Below, piece by piece: positions 1-7,117 of a stretch of DNA of 34,400 nt. Positions within the stretch are counted from its first letter, which is position 1. Each line of letters opens with the position of its first letter. Made by a program: the position numbers and the translations under genes. Below the pieces are notes generated by a model, which saw only the letters and a list, made by a program, of their open reading frames with translations, was not told the origin of the DNA and did no database searches. The stretch comes from an uncultured Porphyromonadaceae bacterium (GTDB taxonomy: Bacteria > Bacteroidota > Bacteroidia > Bacteroidales > Barnesiellaceae_A), in NCBI GenBank assembly GCA_900542255.1, contig UQMR01000021.1, positions 1 to 34,400 of the forward strand, read 5' to 3'.

Positions 1-2166
1 CCGGCAGCCCCGACAGCTCCGATAAACAGCGACGGGGAGACTCTTCCCGACAGCCTGCTGGAACACATTGTGGAACTGATCAACGCTTCGCTGCCCGACT
101 TCGTACGTACGTGCATCGACCGCGAGAGCGAGAAACGCTACATCTATGAGCACTTGGGCGACTCGTTCAAAAATTACATTGCCGAACTCAGAGGGCAGGC
201 CCGCTCGACCGTAGAACAGGAGGTGGCCGCCACCCGGCAAAAACTGGAAGAGGAGCTGGCTGCCCAAAGACGCAAGACGGCCGAACTCGAAGAACAGAAG
301 AACGAGATAAGAAATGCCCAACTGAGTGCCGAACGGCAGAAACGCGCTTTGCACGACAAGGTGCACGACTTGGACAATCGTGTGGCTACGTTGGAGGCAG
401 AGAAGGAGCAATATGAACTGGAAAACAAGAGCCTCCTGAACAAGTTGAAGGTGGCCGACGTGAAACAACACGAGCTCGACGAGGTCATGAGCGAGAACAC
501 GCGGCTCCTGGGTGTAATACAGGAGTTGAAAAACGCTCATGCGGATGAGTCGGCTTCGGCCGAGATAGAGGAGCTCAGGCAACAAGCGGCACAGGCGACT
601 GCTTCGCTCGATGAAGCAATACAAAAGGCCGAAGTTCTGTCGGGCGAAAACGAGGCTTTACGACGCGACATCGAGGAGAAAGAACAGGCCATCAGCGAGA
701 AGGAGCTGATGGTAGAGCAAATCGGCAGCGAGAAGTCGTCGCTGCTGGCGGCATGCGATGAGCTGAAAACGACAAACGAGTCTTTACAACGCCTCATCGA
801 GGAGAAAGAACAGGCCATCAGCGAGAAGGAGCAGATAGTAGAGCAAATCGGCAGCGAGAAATCGTCGCTGCTGGCGGCATACGATGAGCTGAAAACGACA
901 AACGAGACTTTACAACGCCTCATCGAAGAGAAAGAACGGGCCATCAGCGAGAAGGAGCAGATGGTAGAGCAAATCGGCAGCGAGAAGTCGTCGCTGCTGG
1001 CGGCATACGATGAGCTGAAAACGACAAACGAGGCTCAGATATCGGCTTCGCAAACGCTGGAACAGACACAAGGCGAACTTACAAAGGCTCATGAGGAGCT
1101 GAAAGAGGCGCAAGAGAATATAGCCCGCCTGGAAGAGAATCTTGCCCAGGAAGTGCTCTTGCGCAAAGGGCTGGAAGAAAAGAGCGGTGTATTGCAAAGT
1201 GACCTCGACACGAGTGTGCAACGCTGCAACGAACTGGAAACTTCGCTCCAAAAGATGCAGGAGGGCGAGCGTGCCGAGCAACTGGCCCTGGAAGAGAGTG
1301 CCGCCCAACTGAGCGAACTGAAAAACAGTTATGCCGCATTACAGCAAGAGCGCAATGTGCTGTCGGCCCAAAACGAAGAGTATAAACGACAGATTGAGCG
1401 CAAGAGCGAGGAGATTGAGAAAGCGCAGGCCGAGGCGGAACAACACGTTGCCCGACTGGCCAGTGCCGACGCCATGATTGCCGAGCTGAAAAAACAAAGT
1501 GCCGATGCCGAAGCTGCCCGCACGGAGCTTGCCGAGCGTGACAAACGTATTGCCAAGCTGACCGAAGAGAATGCCGAGCTGAGCAAATTCGTAGAGCTTA
1601 CAGGCAAGGTAGAGGAGAAGATAAACCGGTATGAAGAGATAGAGACTGCCAAGCGTCGTGCCGAGCGTGAGCTTGCAGAGCTGCGGACGCGCATGGAGGA
1701 GGTGCAGCAGGAGGCCGACCGGTGGAGAGAAGAGGCCAAAGGGAAATCGTCGCCGGCCGATGCCGAGGAGCTGCGCAAGGCCAAGGAAATGATTGCCGCA
1801 CTGAAAAAACAACGGCAAGAGCTTATCTCGCAGACGGCTACTCTGCGTACGCAGAACAAGGCATACGAGAACCAGATTGCCGCAAGGGAGACGACGAAAA
1901 AGGAGGTTGCCGACAACGGCATCCACGAGGATATAAAAATCACCTTCGGCAACGATTCTGCCCCTGCCGAGAAAACCGAGAAAGCGGCGGTAAACATCGA
2001 TGACTGCTTCAACTGGATGAAGCCCGTACGGCCCGACAGCCTTGAAGAGGAGAAGCGCCGGAAAGAGGAGGAGAAGCGTCGCGCAGAAGAGGAAGAGAAG
2101 GCCCGGGCTGCCGAAAAGGAGGCTCGCAAAAACACCGATACCTCGTCGCAAATGAGCCTATGGTAA
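1..2166 (+). CDS. Long coiled-coil protein of unknown function (5' end outside window)
   Basis: The frame is open from base 1, so the GTG at 70 is probably internal and the gene starts upstream; at least 721 residues are visible. The protein is almost entirely charged, Glu/Lys/Gln/Ala-rich heptad sequence, an extended coiled coil, after a short predicted globular stretch (bases about 70-190). Bases about 669-1046 hold three near-identical 126-bp (42-residue) tandem repeats. A less charged stretch at about 1930-2040 (containing DIKITFGND and FNWMKPVRP) is followed by a Lys/Glu/Arg-rich helix and the C-terminus MSLW. No signal peptide or membrane segment is visible, but the true N-terminus is missing. 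Only 48 bp separate it from the polyprenyl synthase gene, suggesting co-transcription. I do not recognise the family; a structural or SMC-like scaffold role would be a guess from composition alone. Confidence 0.8.
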   Translation, partial: PAAPTAPINSDGETLPDSLLEHIVELINASLPDFVRTCIDRESEKRYIYEHLGDSFKNYIAELRGQARSTVEQEVAATRQKLEEELAAQRRKTAELEEQKNEIRNAQLSAERQKRALHDKVHDLDNRVATLEAEKEQYELENKSLLNKLKVADVKQHELDEVMSENTRLLGVIQELKNAHADESASAEIEELRQQAAQATASLDEAIQKAEVLSGENEALRRDIEEKEQAISEKELMVEQIGSEKSSLLAACDELKTTNESLQRLIEEKEQAISEKEQIVEQIGSEKSSLLAAYDELKTTNETLQRLIEEKERAISEKEQMVEQIGSEKSSLLAAYDELKTTNEAQISASQTLEQTQGELTKAHEELKEAQENIARLEENLAQEVLLRKGLEEKSGVLQSDLDTSVQRCNELETSLQKMQEGERAEQLALEESAAQLSELKNSYAALQQERNVLSAQNEEYKRQIERKSEEIEKAQAEAEQHVARLASADAMIAELKKQSADAEAARTELAERDKRIAKLTEENAELSKFVELTGKVEEKINRYEEIETAKRRAERELAELRTRMEEVQQEADRWREEAKGKSSPADAEELRKAKEMIAALKKQRQELISQTATLRTQNKAYENQIAARETTKKEVADNGIHEDIKITFGNDSAPAEKTEKAAVNIDDCFNWMKPVRPDSLEEEKRRKEEEKRRAEEEEKARAAEKEARKNTDTSSQMSLW
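669..1046 (+). repeat. Three tandem 126-bp coding repeats (42 residues each)
   Basis: Units begin at 669, 795 and 921, each opening with IEEKE and continuing through SEKSSLLAA and DELKTTNE. The copies differ at only a few bases, for example ELMVEQ, EQIVEQ and EQMVEQ. The period of 42 residues is exactly six heptads, so gain or loss of a unit keeps the coiled-coil register. The near-identity suggests recent duplication or gene conversion. Confidence 0.9.
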
Positions 2167-2214
2167 ATCGCAGGACAACAAACAGAAAGAAATATCAGAG
2201 TATAACATAAGTCT

Positions 2215-3192
2215 ATGGAAAAGAGATTGACACGGTATTTAGAGATGATAAATGAGGCGCTTGCCGAGATAAAATATCCGCAAAGCCCCGACTCGCTATA
2301 TGCACCCATCAGATATGAGCTCTCGCTGGGGGGCAAACGCATTCGCCCGGTGCTTACGCTGATGGCTTGCGAACTCTTCGGAGGCGATCTGCAACAGGCT
2401 CTCAAACCGGCTATGGGTATAGAGATATTCCATAACTTCACGCTGCTGCATGACGATGTAATGGACAAGGCCGATATGCGTCGCGGCAAACCTACGGTGC
2501 ATAAGGTTTGGGACGAAAATCATGCCATACTCTCGGGCGATGCCATGCAGATACTTGCTACGCAATATGTGGCGCAGGTGGCTCCCCGGTTGTTGCCCCA
2601 GGTCTTGGAGACGTTCCTGAAAACGGCCATAGAGATATGCGAAGGACAACAACTTGACATGGAATTTGAAACCCGCAACGATGTCACGGCCAATGAATAC
2701 CTGAATATGATACGGCTGAAAACTGCCGTGCTGCTGGGTTGCGCGCTGAAAACGGGCGCCATAATTGCCGGCGCACCCGTTGCACAGGCTGCCTCGCTAT
2801 ACCGTTTCGGCGAGAATCTGGGCATGGCGTTCCAGCTGCAAGATGACTACCTCGATGTATATGGCGACCCGGCTGTATTCGGCAAGAATATAGGCGGAGA
2901 CATACTCAATGACAAGAAGACTTACCTCTTGATAGAGGCCTTGCAACAGGCTCAGGGCGATGACCTCGCGCTGCTAAACCGTTATGTGGGGAACAGCGGC
3001 ATTGCTTCCGAAGAGAAGATAGAGGCTATAACCGGGGTCTATAACCGCACCGGCACCGACAAGCTCTGTATCGAGAAGATAGATACATACTACCAGGCTG
3101 CCCTGGCTTGCATGGATGAGATTCTTGTACCCGAAGACCGTAAATTACCCCTGCTTGCTCTTGCTTGCGAATTGATGAAACGCGACCACTGA
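2215..3192 (+). CDS. Polyprenyl diphosphate synthase (trans-isoprenyl synthase family)
   Basis: A 325-residue soluble enzyme expected to condense isopentenyl diphosphate onto an allylic diphosphate, making the longer prenyl chains used for quinones or carrier lipids. The family hallmarks are present: GGKRIRP at about 39-45, the first Asp-rich motif DDVMD at 80-84 followed by RRGKPTVH, and the second Asp-rich motif DDYLD at 210-214. Length fits the family. Chain length, and hence whether it is farnesyl/geranylgeranyl or octaprenyl synthase, cannot be fixed from these motifs, so no symbol is given. The ATG at 2215 follows an A-rich leader. The next gene starts one base after the stop codon, a tight operon junction. 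Dxs of the same pathway is encoded at 20189. Confidence 0.93.
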   Translation: MEKRLTRYLEMINEALAEIKYPQSPDSLYAPIRYELSLGGKRIRPVLTLMACELFGGDLQQALKPAMGIEIFHNFTLLHDDVMDKADMRRGKPTVHKVWDENHAILSGDAMQILATQYVAQVAPRLLPQVLETFLKTAIEICEGQQLDMEFETRNDVTANEYLNMIRLKTAVLLGCALKTGAIIAGAPVAQAASLYRFGENLGMAFQLQDDYLDVYGDPAVFGKNIGGDILNDKKTYLLIEALQQAQGDDLALLNRYVGNSGIASEEKIEAITGVYNRTGTDKLCIEKIDTYYQAALACMDEILVPEDRKLPLLALACELMKRDH

Positions 3193-3193
3193 A

Positions 3194-3895
3194 ATGCCAT
3201 ACCGACGACTACCCAATACTGACGCTGCCCGCGTGGCGGCGCTTGAAAAGGCCGTAGGCATGGAATTGCGACAATCGGCCGGCAAACAGCCAGCTTCGTT
3301 CAAGGTGCTGAACGAGGCCAGGGTGCTGTTGCCGCGACTGAAAGCTGCCATCACTCAATTTCGCTATAACTATGAGCAGCTCGGCAAGAGTAACAAACAG
3401 TGCCAACCGCTTGTAAAGAGTGCCCGCATGTATATATCGCACTTTATACAGGTGCTCAATATGTCGGTATCGCGCCAAGAGATAAAAGCCGAACACAAGA
3501 GGCTCTACGAACTGGACCCCGACGATTTCGCAGTTCCCGACCTGATGAGCGAAGAGGCTGTATTGTTGTGGGGCAAGCGTATCATTGAGGGCGAAAACCG
3601 CCGAATGGCATTGCGAGGCGGCACTCCGATATATAATCCCACGATTGCCAAGGTGAAGGTGCACTATGACTGCTTTATGGAGGCGCGATATAGCCGCGAC
3701 CGTTTCAGGGAGCAGATGCAACGCTCGCTGCAACAGCTCAACAAATTGCGTACCGAGGCCGATGCTCTCATTGCCGAGATATGGAACCAAGTGGAGGCTT
3801 ACTATGAGGAGTGCAAGCCCGATGAACGCATGGCCCGCTGCATGGAATATGGGGTGATATATTACTACCGCAAGAACGAGAAGAACGCCGAATGA
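3194..3895 (+). CDS. Conserved-looking helical protein of unknown function
   Basis: A 233-residue protein without signal peptide or membrane segments. It looks mostly alpha-helical, with a basic N-terminal half (MPYRRLPNTD, LPRLKAAITQFRYNYEQLG) and a C-terminal helical region with several Tyr and Arg residues (VEAYYEECKPDERMARCMEYG, trailing off into a charged tail). The ATG is one base after the polyprenyl synthase stop, and its own TGA overlaps the ATG of the TatD gene by four bases, so translation is probably coupled through all three genes. I do not recognise the family. Its constrained junctions argue that it is real and co-expressed. Confidence 0.82.
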   Translation: MPYRRLPNTDAARVAALEKAVGMELRQSAGKQPASFKVLNEARVLLPRLKAAITQFRYNYEQLGKSNKQCQPLVKSARMYISHFIQVLNMSVSRQEIKAEHKRLYELDPDDFAVPDLMSEEAVLLWGKRIIEGENRRMALRGGTPIYNPTIAKVKVHYDCFMEARYSRDRFREQMQRSLQQLNKLRTEADALIAEIWNQVEAYYEECKPDERMARCMEYGVIYYYRKNEKNAE

Positions 3896-4659
3896 TAGAC
3901 ACGCACACGCATATATACTTGCCGGAATTTGACAACGACCGCGATGATGTCGTCTTGCGGGCGGCAAATGCCGGCATACACTCTCTTATATTGCCAAACA
4001 TAGATGTCTCGACCGTAGATGCCCTGCACGAGACGACGGAGCGTTACCGGGGCCGGTGCCATGCTGCCATGGGGTTGCATCCTACCTCGGTAGAGGATGA
4101 CTACCCGGAACAGCTCTCCCGAATAAAGGCGCTCTTGGAGAGCCGCCGATACTGCGCCATAGGAGAAATAGGAATAGACCTTTACTGGGACAAGAGCCGG
4201 CTGCAAGAGCAGAAAGAGGTTTTTGCCCGACAAACGGAGTGGGCGGCCGAATGGTCGATGCCTGTCATCATACATTGCCGAGAGGCACTGGATGAGGTGT
4301 TGGAGGTGTTGGAGAGACTCGGGAAAGGATGTGTGACGGGGGTATTCCACAGCTTCACGAGTGGTGTTGCCGAGGTGGAGGAGATACGCCAACGGGCGGG
4401 AGACTTCTATTTCGGTATAAACGGTATCGTAACTTTCAAGAATGCCCACATGGAGGATACGCTTCATGCGATAGGCCGGGAGCGCCTGCTTTTGGAGACT
4501 GATGCCCCTTATCTGGCTCCGGTACCTCGCAGGGGTAAGCGCAACGAACCGGCATACACGGCTTTTACGGCGGCTCGCGTGGCCGACATCCTGGGCGAGA
4601 GTGTCGAGGAGGTGGATGCCGTCACTACGGAGAATGCCCGGCGCCTGTTTGGTGTGTGA
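3892..4659 (+). CDS. TatD-family metal-dependent deoxyribonuclease/hydrolase
   Basis: A 255-residue TIM-barrel amidohydrolase-type enzyme. The metal ligands of the TatD family are visible: HTH at 5-7, the bridging Glu92 in GEIGID, His128 in IIHCRE, His153 in FHSFT, and Asp204 in ETDAPYLAP. TatD proteins act as 3'-5' exonucleases in DNA repair or turnover; paralogues (YcfH, YjjV) are not separable here, so no symbol is given. The start overlaps the previous stop in an ATGA arrangement. It is the last gene of the plus-strand cluster, and the following 130 bp lead into a converging operon. Confidence 0.93.
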   Translation: MIDTHTHIYLPEFDNDRDDVVLRAANAGIHSLILPNIDVSTVDALHETTERYRGRCHAAMGLHPTSVEDDYPEQLSRIKALLESRRYCAIGEIGIDLYWDKSRLQEQKEVFARQTEWAAEWSMPVIIHCREALDEVLEVLERLGKGCVTGVFHSFTSGVAEVEEIRQRAGDFYFGINGIVTFKNAHMEDTLHAIGRERLLLETDAPYLAPVPRRGKRNEPAYTAFTAARVADILGESVEEVDAVTTENARRLFGV

Positions 4660-4728
4660 CCTGCTTTTTTACAATGGAGGGGGGGGAAGTAGAAAGCCTC
4701 GCGGCTCGTTGCCCGCGGTAAACAAAAA

Positions 4729-4764
4729 GGGAGTGCGGCGATACAGGATATATGCCGCACTCCC
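4729..4764 (-). terminator. Rho-independent terminator of the receptor/phosphatase operon
   Basis: A perfect 11-bp inverted repeat (GGGAGTGCGGC at 4729-4739, GCCGCACTCCC at 4754-4764) with a 14-nt loop. Read on the minus strand the stem is followed by CTTTTTGTTT, so it ends the minus-strand transcript leaving the gene at 4793. On the plus strand it is followed by an A-run, so any service to the TatD cluster would be weaker. Confidence 0.85.
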
Positions 4765-4792
4765 GAAAAAGAAACGATAAGAGTTATGGAAA

Positions 4793-5731
4793 TTATTTTT
4801 TCTCTATCACATAGTCGTAAAGCAGATTGCCGTCGGCATCGAGCAGGTAGAAAGAGAGGGCCTTGTCGGAAGCGTTGACAACGGTGAAGCCTGCTTTGTT
4901 GCTGCAAAAGCGGGTGCCGGCGATGGGTTGCACGTCGCGAGCCAAAGAGCCGGAGGAGTTGACGAGGTAGTTGACGGTCTCATTCTCTTGCTTGATGTGC
5001 TGGAAGTTGTGGATATGCCCGCAGAGATAGAGGTCGACGCCATATTTTTCGAGCAAGGGTTTCACGCGGGCCTGCATGTCGGCGCGCTCGCTGTTTGACT
5101 TGTACGTTTGGGCGTAGACGGGATGATGGCCGAGCACGATTTTCCACTTGGCGGTACTTGTTTTGAGTGCGTTTTCGAGCCACGCGAGCTGCTCCTCGAC
5201 AGATTGTTTACCGGCATCGGGATACTTCTCGGTGTCTTCGCGATACTTGTCGATGAGAGGTGTGGTGTCGATAAAGAAGAGGTCGACCATCTCGTTGTCG
5301 CCGGCCTCCATAGAGACTTTGTAGTATTTACCGGGGGCATTCCACCGACGGCTAACGTTGCTGTAATCGAGTACGGCTTGGGTGTTGCCCCGATATTCGT
5401 GATTTCCGCATACGGCGTACCAGTCTATCATAAGCTCGGGATGTGCGTAAATCAACTCGTAGTTGGTCATCCACAGGGGGTCGGAGGTGCTTGCCACTCC
5501 CTCGAAGTGGTGAACGTCGCCTGCGGCAGCCACAAACTCTATGTCATTTTGCTCGGCTACCATACCCATGCGCTCGGCAATGGGTTTCTGCAAGTAATAG
5601 CCGTTGCGCCCCAAATCGTTGGCCAGGATAAACGAGTGGCTGTCTTCGCCAAATACGGGAAGTGTCTTCTGAGCTGCCAGCGGTAAGACAAGCAGCAGGG
5701 ATAACCATAGTGATGCAAATAATCTTTTCAT
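4793..5731 (-). CDS. Exported purple-acid-phosphatase-like metallophosphoesterase
   Basis: A 312-residue calcineurin-fold phosphoesterase. The signal peptide is clear (residues 1-21, ending in LPLAAQ), so it is exported to the periplasm or beyond. The blocks resemble tartrate-resistant (type 5) acid phosphatases: Asp39 in NDLG (usually GDWG), Asp72 in GDVHH (usually GDNFY), GNHE at 109-112, a WNAP-KYY segment at about 130-137, GHHPVY at 201-206 and GHIH at 238-241. The Tyr ligand that makes these enzymes purple appears to be His75. It ends the operon, 31 bp after the beta-helix lipoprotein gene. Hydrolysis of a phosphate ester is the likely reaction; the substrate is unknown. Confidence 0.88.
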   Translation of the reverse strand: MKRLFASLWLSLLLVLPLAAQKTLPVFGEDSHSFILANDLGRNGYYLQKPIAERMGMVAEQNDIEFVAAAGDVHHFEGVASTSDPLWMTNYELIYAHPELMIDWYAVCGNHEYRGNTQAVLDYSNVSRRWNAPGKYYKVSMEAGDNEMVDLFFIDTTPLIDKYREDTEKYPDAGKQSVEEQLAWLENALKTSTAKWKIVLGHHPVYAQTYKSNSERADMQARVKPLLEKYGVDLYLCGHIHNFQHIKQENETVNYLVNSSGSLARDVQPIAGTRFCSNKAGFTVVNASDKALSFYLLDADGNLLYDYVIEKK

Positions 5732-5762
5732 AATCTGAGTGTTTTGTTTTGGTTATGGAGAA

Positions 5763-7073
5763 TCATTTCATGCCGTAGGCTCCAAACCATACGGAAGGTG
5801 CCGGAGAGACGAACGAGGATGTCTCGTAAACCCCGTTGGCGAGCCCGTCGAATGTGAGTGCCGAGGCGTAGTGACGGTTGAAGTCGGTTTTTCCGCCCGA
5901 AAGTGCCGGAGAGCCGGCTGCGAGCGAGAAGTCCCAATCGTTGTTGTAGGCAACGGGGGCATTTTCGTTGTTGCCGCCACAGTTGATGTCGATATTGCTT
6001 TGTTGCTCGAAGCGGACGAACATGGGGTCTTTCTCGCCGGCAAAGGTACTGTTGATGTCGTTATCGCCATGCAAGATGCCTTCTAAATCGTCGGGCATCA
6101 TCTGATTTACGCCGACTTGGGTAGATGCAAAATAGTAGTTGGGGGTAATTACCGAGTTTATAGCATCGTAGGGCTCTTCGGTGTCGCTCTTCAAGCCCCA
6201 ACGGCAATCGTAAACGAGGTTGTTGTAGAGCTTGACGGCGATGCTCTCTTCGAGCCAGATGCTGCCACCCTTCACGCCGGGACGACGCCAACCGCTGTTG
6301 ACTATCGTGTTGTTATAAACATACAAGTCGGACTGAATGTTGGTAAAGCCCGAGTTGGAGAGCTTGAATCCGTTTGTATTGGCATCATAGATGAGGTTGT
6401 AACAGATGTCGGCAAGGCACTCTGACTTGTAGTTGATGGCTTCTCCCCCGTCGTATCCGTTGCAGATGAAGCGGTTGTTGGCTACGATAGAACGGCCTCC
6501 GGTGATGTAAATCTGGTCCTCGGCATTGTTGCGGAAGGTGCAGTTCATAATGACAAACTTACCGTTGGGATTGCAGAAGTGGAATGCCGGCACGCCCTCG
6601 CCTGTCTCGGTCTTGAAGAGCTGGTGCTGGAAAGATGCCGAATTCTCGGTTGTGAGCGCACCGCCATACTCGACGATGGCATGGAGCATAACGACCTCCT
6701 GGCAGTCGTATCCGCAAATGATACCGCCCCAGTTGCGTGAGAAACGGTCGGACTGAGAGGATGCCTCGACGGTGAAGGTGACGGGTTTCTCCTCGGTACC
6801 GAGAACGTACATATTGCCCAGTACCACGATTTCGGGCTTGACGGCTGCATTGGAGGCCACGATGCGTGCACCTTCGTAGATATAGAGCGACTTTCCTTCG
6901 GGGACGATGAAATGGTCGGTGAGCGTCACAGTGGTATCGGCGCTCCAAACGATGGCGTCTTTGGGAAGTTTCTGGCCACCGTCACCGGTGTTGCTACTAT
7001 TTCCGGGTTCTTCGTTGCAAGAAGCAAGCATAGCCAGTGCGGCACATGCGAGCATACATTTGAAAGTTTTCAT
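5763..7073 (-). CDS. Surface-type lipoprotein with predicted right-handed beta-helix
   Basis: A 436-residue lipoprotein. The frame is open back to 7163, but the ATG at 7073 is preferred because it gives a standard lipoprotein signal: MKTFK, a hydrophobic core, then LASC with Cys19 as lipid attachment site. The residues right after Cys (NEEPG) are acidic, as in the lipoprotein export signal that sends Bacteroidetes lipoproteins to the cell surface. The body has irregular beta-rich rungs with Asn ladders (IMNCTFRNN, IVANNRFICN, LYVYNNTIVNSG, VKLYNNLVYDC), typical of parallel beta-helix proteins. No catalytic motif of a polysaccharide lyase or pectinase is evident. It lies 44 bp downstream of the receptor gene and 31 bp upstream of the phosphatase gene, so it is probably a surface binding partner. 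Exact ligand unknown. Confidence 0.85.
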   Translation of the reverse strand: MKTFKCMLACAALAMLASCNEEPGNSSNTGDGGQKLPKDAIVWSADTTVTLTDHFIVPEGKSLYIYEGARIVASNAAVKPEIVVLGNMYVLGTEEKPVTFTVEASSQSDRFSRNWGGIICGYDCQEVVMLHAIVEYGGALTTENSASFQHQLFKTETGEGVPAFHFCNPNGKFVIMNCTFRNNAEDQIYITGGRSIVANNRFICNGYDGGEAINYKSECLADICYNLIYDANTNGFKLSNSGFTNIQSDLYVYNNTIVNSGWRRPGVKGGSIWLEESIAVKLYNNLVYDCRWGLKSDTEEPYDAINSVITPNYYFASTQVGVNQMMPDDLEGILHGDNDINSTFAGEKDPMFVRFEQQSNIDINCGGNNENAPVAYNNDWDFSLAAGSPALSGGKTDFNRHYASALTFDGLANGVYETSSFVSPAPSVWFGAYGMK

Positions 7074-7117
7074 CTTTGTCAGTTGTTGGTTTGTTATAAT
7101 AGTTATTGAAGAGATAA

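Noticed and set aside
1329..2489. A 386-residue Ser-rich open frame on the minus strand
   Set aside because: The serine-rich composition is what the complement of Glu/Lys/Ala coiled-coil codons produces; it also crosses into the polyprenyl synthase gene.
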